From assembly GCF_030053775.1 (NCBI RefSeq), contig NZ_CP125669.1, positions 496,001 through 560,000 on the forward strand: a stretch of 64,000 nucleotides of DNA, given 5' to 3'. Source of the DNA: Acinetobacter corruptisaponis. GTDB lineage: Bacteria > Pseudomonadota > Gammaproteobacteria > Pseudomonadales > Moraxellaceae. The position numbers were made by a program, and so were the translations under genes. The notes under the pieces were generated by a model. That model saw nothing but the letters and a program-made list of their open reading frames with translations, ran no database searches and was not told where the DNA came from. Position 1 is the first letter of the stretch; every line of letters starts with the position of its first letter. Shown here piece by piece: positions 6,871 to 13,218 of this stretch.

Positions 6871-7290
6871 ATGAAAACATTAGCTGAACGTCTTAAATAT
6901 GCAATGGAAGTTTTACCCCCTAAAAAAATTAAAGGGGTAGAACTTGCTCGTGTTGTTGGTGTAAAGCCCCCATCTGTTAGTGATTGGCTTTCAGGAAAGT
7001 CTAGATCTATGGAGGGTGAGAACTTATTAAAGGCAGCGAAGTTTCTAGGGGTCAATCCTGTTTGGCTTGCTACTGGTGCAGGAAAACCTCAATCAAATAA
7101 AGAAAGTGCTGATCTGATTTTGTTAGATCAACAACTTAATACTGTTGAGATAAAAAATAAGGAAATTCGCCAGTTAGTAGATTCATTGTTATTTCTAGAA
7201 TCAAAAGGTCAACTTTCTAAAGAAATAATTAATGCTATTCAAGCTATAATAGATATTATAATTAATCCTATAAAGCATGATGGTAATTAA
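6871..7290 (+). CDS. CI-like prophage repressor, short form
   Basis: 139 aa from the ATG at 6871 (MKTLAERLKYAM); an in-frame TTG at 6859 is less likely. Residues 20-45 (VELARVVGVKPPSVSDWLSG) form an XRE helix-turn-helix, followed by the GVNPVWLATG segment common in phage repressors. The S24 peptidase domain of lambda CI is absent. The C-terminal 60 residues look like an oligomerisation helix region. Without the autocleavage domain, RecA-driven self-cleavage is unlikely, so induction would need another route. The neighbouring operators are its probable targets. Confidence 0.8.
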   Translation: MKTLAERLKYAMEVLPPKKIKGVELARVVGVKPPSVSDWLSGKSRSMEGENLLKAAKFLGVNPVWLATGAGKPQSNKESADLILLDQQLNTVEIKNKEIRQLVDSLLFLESKGQLSKEIINAIQAIIDIIINPIKHDGN

Positions 7291-7324
7291 GATAATAGAT
7301 TTTATGTATGAGGGTTTGTTGTAA

Positions 7325-8598
7325 ATGGTGAAAAAATCTGATAAATATGATTGGGAAAATAATAACACCCCTAAAATTGACCCCCACAGCTTAATCAAAC
7401 ATAAAATACTTAAAGAATATATTGATGCTTATATACCTATATTATTATCAAATGCAAATATACCAAAACTTACTATTAATCTAGTTGATGGATTCTGTGG
7501 TGGTGGCACTTATTTAGATGCTAATGACAAAATTGTTGATGGTTCTCCAATTCACCTTATAGAGACTATCAATGAAGCAAGAATAAAAATTAATATTAAT
7601 AGAGAAAAAATACGAGAAATTAATGCTCATTACTTTTTTTCCGACAAAAATATAAATGCTATTAACAATCTAAAAAACATTACAACTTTAAAATATAAAG
7701 ATAATTTTCATTATATAGAAGATTATAAAAAATAAATTTCTATAACAATAGTTTTTCAAATGTACTACCAAGTATTATTAATAAAATCAAAGAAAATAAA
7801 GGCGGTGAAAGGTCTATTTTTTTCTTAGATCAGTATGGATATTCTGATGTAAAAATTAATGAAATTAATCGCATCTTAAAAGAATTGAAAAATTCTGAAA
7901 TTATCTTAACATTTAATATTGACTCCATGTTCCCATATTTTTCTAAGGATAACCATTTTAGAAAAGCATTAATTAATTTAGAAATTGACAATTACATTGA
8001 TTGGAATGTTGTAGCACAATTACCAAAAGATGGGCATTCATATAGAGTATATATTCAAAGACAAGTTGCCAAAGCATTACAGGAATTATCAAATGCAAAA
8101 TTTATGACACTTTTCTTTATTAAACCTCAAGCTTCAAAAGAGTGGGGTTATTGGCTTGTTCATCTATGTAATGCCTATAAAGCACATGAGGTTATGAAAT
8201 CATTACATTGGAATAATGCAACATATTTTGGTCATACATTAGAACCTGGTATATTTGAATTTGGTTATGAAGCAAATAGAGATTTAGAACTTATAGGGAA
8301 TTCAGGATCCCTATTTGACTTTGATGAATTATCTAAACAAAAATGTATAGATGCTTTGCATATGGATTTTGGAAAAATATTATTTAATCAAGATGATAAA
8401 GTAGCTGTAGGGCACCTATTCCATTCGTTTGTAACAAATACACCTGCTTCCGAGGAAATATTACAGAGCTCTCTTAAACAACTTCATGAAGAAAAATCAG
8501 TAGAAATTTTAAATGCTGATGGGAAACCTAGGAAACCATCTAAGATCTACCATAAAACAGATATAATTGTTCCATCGAGACAATTCAGATTATTTTAA
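7325..8598 (+). pseudogene. tcmP: Three-Cys-motif partner protein TcmP, frameshifted
   Basis: The start is at 7325. The N-terminal part (LIKHKILKEYIDAYIPILL, INLVDGFCGGGTY, GSPIHLIETINEA) is typical of TcmP, a Rossmann-like protein of unknown function with methyltransferase-like motifs. Frame 1 stops at 7733-7735 just after six A residues (7727-7732). Reading one base back continues INFYNNSFSNVLPSIIN, SIFFLDQYGYSDV and on to the stop at 8598 (about 424 codons in all). FFLDQYG resembles methyltransferase motif IV. A lost A is the simplest cause; ribosomal or polymerase slippage is possible. Its base composition is much more A+T-rich than its neighbours, suggesting transfer. It shares the TTAA stop overlap with the convergent DUF5131 gene. 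Confidence 0.8.
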
Positions 8599-9335
8599 AG
8601 AATTTCTGGCATTTCATCCCATGTTCGTCCATGTAACTCCCGACCATTGACTTTTTTTGCACGTTTAACTCCATCAACACCCCATCCTCCCCACTGTTTA
8701 AAGAAAAATGCTACTTGTTCTCTTTCACATTGTTGACGAATAGATTCAACCCATTCTAATTTCATTGGACGCGCTTTTTTACCAGATTCCCCACCAACAA
8801 TGACCCAATCAATATCAGTTAAATTAACCTTACCTATATCTTCTAATAAAGGTTCAACAGATAAAAATCTAATCGTTACATCCTTTATTCTTCTAAGATT
8901 ATCTATTCGTGGAACACCATATTCTTGATCCTCTACAGAAACTCCCAACCAGACATTTATAGGTGGTTTTCTTTCAATAAAAAAAGATTCCATCCTATCT
9001 GCTCGTTTCGTTAAAATTTGAAATGTATGCCAAGATGCTTGTTCAATTGTATCAAAAACTTGATGTATAAAATCTTTAGGTACATTCTCATGAAACAAGT
9101 CAGACATAGAATTTACAAAATAAACTGTTGGTGTTTTTCTTTTTAAAGGCTCTCCTAAGCGATGTGCTAAAGTTCTTAATTTAAACCCATCTTCATATCC
9201 TGGTGTCCCCATAGCTTTTAACCTTACTGACATAGTCTCAGCATAGCAATGTTTACAGCCTGGTGAAATCTTTGTACACCCCTTGACTGGATTCCAAGTA
9301 CGCTCTGTCCATTCTATTTTAGATTCAGAAGACAT
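8595..9335 (-). CDS. Three-Cys-motif protein, DUF5131 (phage Gp37/Gp68 family)
   Basis: 246 aa, full length. It begins with the family hallmark KIEWTERTWNPVKGC and has cysteines at 20, 27 and 30 (C-x6-C-x2-C), a likely metal or iron-sulfur site reminiscent of radical-SAM proteins. Further family motifs are VYFVNSMSDLFHENVP, FQILTKRADRM, WLGVSVEDQ, VEPLLEDI, WVIVGGESG and FFFKQWGGW. The biochemical role is unknown. The family often occurs beside TcmP, as here, where the two genes converge and overlap by four bases. It is intact although TcmP is not. Confidence 0.9.
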   Translation of the reverse strand: MSSESKIEWTERTWNPVKGCTKISPGCKHCYAETMSVRLKAMGTPGYEDGFKLRTLAHRLGEPLKRKTPTVYFVNSMSDLFHENVPKDFIHQVFDTIEQASWHTFQILTKRADRMESFFIERKPPINVWLGVSVEDQEYGVPRIDNLRRIKDVTIRFLSVEPLLEDIGKVNLTDIDWVIVGGESGKKARPMKLEWVESIRQQCEREQVAFFFKQWGGWGVDGVKRAKKVNGRELHGRTWDEMPEIL

Positions 9336-9390
9336 AATCTTTCTCCACTATATGACTATGACAGTGTTGAATAATACTTATTTTACTTAA

Positions 9391-9480
9391 TATAAGTAAC
9401 CTTTTAGGTGATTTTTTTTAAATGTAAGTAACCTTTTAGGTATTTTTTTTAAATGTAAATAACTTTTTAGATATTTTTTA
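9391..9480. repeat. Tandem array of a 31-32 bp A+T-rich repeat
   Basis: Copies begin at about 9393, 9425 and 9456, with a weak fourth from 9484. The core is GTAACCTTTTAGGT followed by a run of A/T. Each core holds the inverted half-sites CCT-TTT-AGG, the outward-facing version of the operator half-sites. The array lies upstream of the DUF5131 gene (leftward) and just before the two distal operators (rightward). Confidence 0.75.
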
Positions 9481-9515
9481 AGTGTAAATGAATTAAAACT
9501 TCTTTTATTAAAATA

Positions 9516-9529
9516 TTAGGCAAACCTAT
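9516..9529. promoter_or_regulatory. Distal operator A of the prophage repressor
   Basis: TTAGG, CAAA, CCTAT: a near-match to the immunity-region operators. Its centre is 25 bp from distal operator B, the same spacing as at the CI/Cro switch. Confidence 0.6.
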
Positions 9530-9540
9530 TGATAATAAAA

Positions 9541-9554
9541 TTAGGAATACCTAA
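9541..9554. promoter_or_regulatory. Distal operator B of the prophage repressor
   Basis: TTAGG, AATA, CCTAA: perfect half-sites identical to the consensus of the switch operators. It lies 75 bp before the first gene of the rightward operon. Confidence 0.7.
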
Positions 9555-9574
9555 TACATATCCCACAGACAACA

Positions 9575-9609
9575 AAAAGCCCCGAAACTTTGGACGGCGA
9601 CGGGGCTTT
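9575..9609. terminator. Hairpin in the leader of the rightward operon
   Basis: AAAGCCCCG and CGGGGCTTT form a 9-bp stem with a 16-nt loop. The T-run (GGGGCTTTTTG) is on the minus strand, while rightward it is followed only by GCATTAAAG. It lies between the distal operators and the gene at 9629. It may stop leftward transcription or act as an attenuator. Confidence 0.5.
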
Positions 9610-9628
9610 GCATTAAAGCGAGATAAGT

Positions 9629-9934
9629 ATGAAACAAAAGCCTATTCCTAGTCAAACGTCCCAACGTTTACACCAGCACCCTACTATTGACCAACAACGC
9701 CCTAGCCTCATGACTATGGCCAAGGTCAATGCTATCGAATTTTCCAAATTCTTAATTTTGTCTTTCATCCTTTGGGTGGTCATCATGGCCGTAGCTTTCT
9801 GGATGCTGCCACCAAAAACAACCGAATGGAAATCTACTGGTGTAACAATCGATTCAATAAACCAGAACATCAAACAAGAGAAACATCCAAAGTTTCAACA
9901 AGATATTTCACTAAATTTGCCCTTGATTGCATAG
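9629..9934 (+). CDS. Single-pass membrane protein, 101 aa
   Basis: A polar N-terminal tail of about 40 residues rich in Gln and Pro, one hydrophobic segment (about residues 41-61, FLILSFILWVVIMAVAFWML), then a polar C-terminal tail. No family recognised. It is the first gene after the distal operators and leader hairpin, so it is probably repressed in the lysogen. Early-gene membrane proteins of this size in phages can act in exclusion or host takeover, but nothing here proves that. Confidence 0.55.
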   Translation: MKQKPIPSQTSQRLHQHPTIDQQRPSLMTMAKVNAIEFSKFLILSFILWVVIMAVAFWMLPPKTTEWKSTGVTIDSINQNIKQEKHPKFQQDISLNLPLIA

Positions 9935-9974
9935 AAGCAACTCATTCTAAACAGATTTTTAAAGGAATTTCATT

Positions 9975-10277
9975 ATGAACGCACAAGTACAATTACTGAC
10001 CATTACGCCTGAACAGCTTAAGCAATTTGAGCAGAATAGAAAATATCTTACCTCAAGTGCTGAACGTACCATGTGGACGATTGGTCAATTAGGGACATTA
10101 TTTAGAACAATCTCTGAAGCATCTAAAGCAGACGAGAATGAAGAACCTTTCAAGGACTTTGTAGTTGGTGATTTAGCTCTTATTGGCAGTCTTGTATGTG
10201 GAAAATTGTTTGAAGATGCTGAACATCTTAAAGAGCGTCTTGATGAACTTTCTCCACTCAATACTCCAAATACTTAA
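9975..10277 (+). CDS. Hypothetical early protein, MNAK-LTP leader family (1)
   Basis: 100 aa. It begins MNAQVQLLTITPEQLKQF. The same short N-terminal pattern, MNA(K/Q)(V/I), a few residues, then LTP or ITP and Gln, starts the next two genes, while the remainders differ. The rest is helical with an acidic middle. An AAAGGAAT ribosome-binding sequence lies 8 nt before the ATG. Function unknown; it is part of the rightward early operon. Confidence 0.6.
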   Translation: MNAQVQLLTITPEQLKQFEQNRKYLTSSAERTMWTIGQLGTLFRTISEASKADENEEPFKDFVVGDLALIGSLVCGKLFEDAEHLKERLDELSPLNTPNT

Positions 10278-10304
10278 CTCAAAACAAAAATAAGGAATAT
10301 AGAT

Positions 10305-10709
10305 ATGAATGCAAAAGTAGATTTTGATGCCTTAACTCCAAAGCAAAAAGACAAAACAGCAGATGATTACTTATGGGATGCCCAATGCCGTTTGGAAGCC
10401 CTAGGGGGAATGTTACTACGCACTGTTGTTAGTTATGAACAGCGCAATCTGTCAGAGATGGGAACTAAAGTTTTATTTACTCTTAATACCTGTCTTGCTG
10501 AATACGCTGTAGAAGATATTGAGAGTGCAATGGGACTTTCCTCATCCCCTCACTTACAGAGAACTTATCAGAAAGCCCTTGGAATATTAACTGCACTTGT
10601 TGAGGCAAGTAATTTGGATTTAGCAAAGACATATACATGCACACTTCTGCACGGACTATTTACGATAACTGAACTTTTGAATGAAGAAATCGGGACAATA
10701 ACCCTTTAA
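10305..10709 (+). CDS. Hypothetical early protein, MNAK-LTP leader family (2)
   Basis: 134 aa. It begins MNAKVDFDALTPKQKDKT and continues as a mostly helical soluble protein with three cysteines. No domain recognised. Spacing to its neighbours is 27 and 26 bp, each with a GGA-type ribosome-binding sequence. It shares only the N-terminal pattern with the genes on each side. Confidence 0.6.
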   Translation: MNAKVDFDALTPKQKDKTADDYLWDAQCRLEALGGMLLRTVVSYEQRNLSEMGTKVLFTLNTCLAEYAVEDIESAMGLSSSPHLQRTYQKALGILTALVEASNLDLAKTYTCTLLHGLFTITELLNEEIGTITL

Positions 10710-10735
10710 ATCTTAAAAAATTATAGGATACTACC

Positions 10736-11083
10736 ATGAACGCAAAAATTAACTTAGAAAACTTAACTCCTGCCCAACCACGTAGTGCATTTCCAAAAGA
10801 ATATGATGCTGGTCATTTACATGATGCGTATGCATTAGCAGCTTCTGACCTAAATTGGGCATCTTACGCTTTAGCTGATCTGAGATGTAAACTCGATAAC
10901 CTACAAAGTAATTTGCAAAAGGAGCATAAGATTCATGACCTATATTTTGAAGAATTAAAAACGTTCTTTGGAATGTATGAATATTTGATTGATGAACGTC
11001 ATGCTATACAGTCAGATGAAGCTGAACGTTATGGAAAAGAATGGGAAGCCTTAAAAGCCAACGCTCAGAAGCAGACACCATAG
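10736..11083 (+). CDS. Hypothetical early protein, MNAK-LTP leader family (3)
   Basis: 115 aa. It begins MNAKINLENLTPAQPRS. The middle is helical with a likely coiled coil (DLRCKLDNLQSNLQKEHK, about residues 48-65). Function unknown. Its stop is 9 bp before the next ATG, so the two genes are probably co-translated. Confidence 0.6.
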   Translation: MNAKINLENLTPAQPRSAFPKEYDAGHLHDAYALAASDLNWASYALADLRCKLDNLQSNLQKEHKIHDLYFEELKTFFGMYEYLIDERHAIQSDEAERYGKEWEALKANAQKQTP

Positions 11084-11091
11084 GGGGCAAT

Positions 11092-11505
11092 ATGAACAAC
11101 ATCGTTGAATTTGTTAAGCCAAAACCTGTGGCACCTGAGCGTAGAATCACGTTCCAGTACAACCCGAATGATCCAAGTATTCGGGCAGACATGGCAAAGG
11201 CAGATCAACTGGTATCGTACGACATCAACACCATGAGTATTGATGAATTACGGGATCATGCCCGTTGCTCCATTGTCCTGGCACATCGTGAAAGAATGCG
11301 TTACCTGCAAGAGTGCAATACATTTAAAAGCATATTCCACTTACTGGGCGCATTTCTGGATCGTCGCTGCCGTGAAGAACTACAAAAGTATCGTGACTCT
11401 GACAAAACCGATATGGCAGCGGAAAACAAGGCACTGGCATTCCATGAGGCACATGAAACCTTACCCGATATCATTGGCTCAACCTATGCCCAGAAAATGC
11501 TATGA
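11092..11505 (+). CDS. Hypothetical prophage protein, 137 aa
   Basis: The ATG at 11092 (MNNIVEFVKPKPVAPERRI) has an AGGGGGC ribosome-binding sequence; an upstream in-frame ATG at 11041 lies inside the preceding gene and is rejected. The protein is charged and helical, with an Arg/Cys-rich centre (LDRRCREELQKYRDSDKTD). No family recognised. Its stop overlaps an ATG (ATGA at 11502-11505) that opens a very short reading frame. Confidence 0.6.
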   Translation: MNNIVEFVKPKPVAPERRITFQYNPNDPSIRADMAKADQLVSYDINTMSIDELRDHARCSIVLAHRERMRYLQECNTFKSIFHLLGAFLDRRCREELQKYRDSDKTDMAAENKALAFHEAHETLPDIIGSTYAQKML

Positions 11506-11632
11506 GCTATGCCCAGTCCTCTATCACTCGAACCTTAACGGTTTGGGGAAACCACATGACCTACATTTTCAGAATGTAGGTCTAAGTGACATTGAAAACC
11601 TTATGGCTATTGGGATCTGGAGAAAAAGATGA
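11502..11632 (+). pseudogene. Possible frameshifted small gene between two phage genes
   Basis: The ATG at 11502 overlaps the previous stop and codes 25 residues (MSYAQSSITRTLTVWGNHM...) ending at 11579. Another frame is open through the same area and ends LSDIENLMAIGIWRKR at 11632, overlapping the PrtN-like start by ATGA. The close coupling at both ends suggests one small gene broken by a frameshift near 11565. The evidence is weak: it could be spacer with two chance frames. Confidence 0.25.
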
Positions 11633-11901
11633 CAGCAGTTCAACTAAGTATTGCTGAGATACTATTCGTCAAGTACAGATCAATGACACCCAATCTTATG
11701 GAGATTGTGAAAGACTATTACCCCCACTTAAGCAAGGCGGAAGCATTGAGAAAAGCGGGTGATCAGGCTTTCCCTTTTTCAGTATTCAAGCTAGATAAGA
11801 GTAAACGTGCGCCCTATCTGGTCCATATCAACGACCTGGCAAAAGCGATAGAAGATGAGTATGAAAAATCAGCCAGCGACCATACTAAGCTTCATCAATG
11901 A
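11629..11901 (+). CDS. PrtN-like pyocin activator family protein
   Basis: 90 aa. The pattern VKYRSMTPNLMEIVKDYYPH, LSKAEALRKAGDQAFPF, then PYLVHINDLAKAIEDEYE matches the pyocin activator PrtN family, small DNA-binding proteins. In Pseudomonas PrtN activates pyocin genes; copies next to phage integrases may work as excisionase-like directionality factors. That role is inference here, from position tail to tail with the integrase. The last 17 bp overlap the integrase gene within a perfect palindrome. Confidence 0.75.
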   Translation: MTAVQLSIAEILFVKYRSMTPNLMEIVKDYYPHLSKAEALRKAGDQAFPFSVFKLDKSKRAPYLVHINDLAKAIEDEYEKSASDHTKLHQ

Positions 11902-11910
11902 AGCTTAGTA
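11883..11910. repeat. 28-bp inverted repeat at convergent gene ends
   Basis: TACTAAGCTTCAT, CA, ATGAAGCTTAGTA: 13-bp arms with a 2-nt centre. It encodes the last codons and stop of both prtN-like and integrase genes. It lacks a T-run, so it is not a classical terminator; it could slow converging polymerases or pair the two 3' ends. Confidence 0.7.
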
Positions 11911-13030
11911 AATCTTCCAGAGTAGGAACATATCTTCTCTTTTTAACAGAGACATATCTTTGTAAGGTGTTCCATGACTCATGCAGGCTGACCTGTTGAA
12001 TCTGTGGAATCGTAAAGCCCTGCTCAGCCAAGCGTGTACACCCCTCATGCCTAAAATCATGAAAGCGAAGATCCTCAATCCCCAAAATCATACAGGCACG
12101 GGTAAATTCAGAAGCGATTGTTTTCGGGTTTAATGGCAATAAAAGGTCTTTATCCAGCCTAGTTTTATACATTCTTTTTCTTAATTCTGGTTCCATAAAT
12201 AAATCAATCACCTTTTGGCAAGGCTCCAGAACTGTAAATTCCCTGTTATTCCCAAGTGAGCCTTTAGGATTTTTTAAATTCTTCACCAACCATGTTTGGT
12301 TATAACCATCAAAATTACTGAGGTGCATACGTGTCAGCTCAGATTCCCGTCGGCATGAAAAAATAGCCAGAAGAATGATGTAATGCATTGGGTATCTACT
12401 ATGCTTCTGCTCATTCCATTTGCGTGCAAAGAACTGCAATAGTTTTTTTAGCTCATCACTGTCTGGTAGCCGATCTCTTTTATTGCTGGCTGATATCTGT
12501 CGCGTTTTTCTAAGTTGCGCTGTGGTTTTGTCAAAACTGTTAATATCAATATCCATTTCCCACATAATTGATGCATGTACCAAAACAACCCGAACTTGCA
12601 CTAACTCATTTTGTATGGTGCTGGGAATAACACTGCTTAACTTTAGCTTTGGATATCCAGCTTTTCTCAGGTTCACATGATCTGAAATATCGACAGGCTT
12701 TATTTGTTTTAATGGCCTTTTTGATATGGGTAGTCGCTGCAACAACTTAAGTGTATTTATTTTTGATTTGCTATAAACCCCATCCACCTCATCAAGGTAT
12801 TTTGCAATAGCCTGACCCAGTGTTAGATTTTGAGTATTATTTTTCCCCGATAATAATTCTGGGTTATCATTAAGCTCTTTCTCACGTTTATATAGCCAGT
12901 TTTCTGCTATTCTACGGGAGTTAAAGGTTTTACTTTCGTTGTACTCAGGATAGTCCTTACGATTGATTCTAATCTCCGCCCTGAACCGCAACGTACCATC
13001 TGTAAGGCTTCTTTGCCTGATTGACCCCAT
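11885..13030 (-). CDS. int: Tyrosine-family phage integrase
   Basis: 381 aa. The N-terminal arm-binding region (GSIRQRSLTDGTLRFRAEIR) is followed by a SAM-like core-binding domain (about residues 85-170) and a catalytic domain. The catalytic Arg lies in SCRRESELTRMHL, the His-x-x-Arg in FHDFRHEGCTRLAEQG, the second His in SLHESWNTLQRY, whose Tyr is the nucleophile. All key residues are present, so it looks functional. It performs site-specific integration and, with an excision factor, excision. The 5' end faces the chromosome, as usual for int next to an att site. Confidence 0.95.
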   Translation of the reverse strand: MGSIRQRSLTDGTLRFRAEIRINRKDYPEYNESKTFNSRRIAENWLYKREKELNDNPELLSGKNNTQNLTLGQAIAKYLDEVDGVYSKSKINTLKLLQRLPISKRPLKQIKPVDISDHVNLRKAGYPKLKLSSVIPSTIQNELVQVRVVLVHASIMWEMDIDINSFDKTTAQLRKTRQISASNKRDRLPDSDELKKLLQFFARKWNEQKHSRYPMHYIILLAIFSCRRESELTRMHLSNFDGYNQTWLVKNLKNPKGSLGNNREFTVLEPCQKVIDLFMEPELRKRMYKTRLDKDLLLPLNPKTIASEFTRACMILGIEDLRFHDFRHEGCTRLAEQGFTIPQIQQVSLHESWNTLQRYVSVKKRRYVPTLEDLLSFIDEA

Positions 13031-13032
13031 GA

Positions 13033-13118
13033 TTTACGCCTTTTTGGTTTTTTTTATTATGGCGTAAACTTTGGCGTAATTTTAAAGTGATTAGCGCGTT
13101 TTCAAACAGGTTTACGCA
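13033..13118. repeat. TTTACGCC repeats by the integrase gene
   Basis: Copies at 13033-13040 (TTTACGCC), 13061-13068 (GGCGTAAA), 13073-13080 (GGCGTAAT) and 13111-13118 (TTTACGCA). Short repeated sites in both orientations between int and the element edge are what arm-type integrase sites look like. Assignment is inference. Confidence 0.5.
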
Positions 13119-13218
13119 TGTTTAAACAGGAAACGTACCATAGCTTAAGTATATGTTTCTAAAACATTAGTCACTTATTTTTTGATAATCAACACCTTAA
13201 GCAAAAAGGAAAGAAACA

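Larger units (their letters stand above)
1..13150. mobile_element. Prophage / integrative element (one end)
   Basis: A block of mostly short phage-type genes ends at a tyrosine integrase gene whose 5' end faces the chromosomal ABC transporter gene. It contains a lambda-like immunity region (CI-, Cro- and CII-type regulators with operators), a dnaB remnant and a PrtN-type regulator. No capsid, tail or lysis genes are visible, so the rest lies before base 1 or is lost. The right boundary is placed only approximately, between the integrase start and the ABC gene. The att core cannot be found without the other end. Confidence 0.85.

Noticed and set aside
6813..7055. Leftward 80-codon frame antisense to the CI-like gene
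   Set aside because: It covers the operators and the CI HTH coding region and has no start signals.
9772..9978. 68-codon rightward frame overlapping the membrane protein gene
   Set aside because: Out-of-frame shadow with no ribosome-binding sequence. The gene at 9629 explains the region better.
11240..11632. Rightward frame of 130 codons overlapping the gene at 11092 and reaching the PrtN-like start
   Set aside because: Its first 265 bases lie out of frame inside a better gene with a strong ribosome-binding site. Only its tail is discussed, as a possible broken mini-gene.
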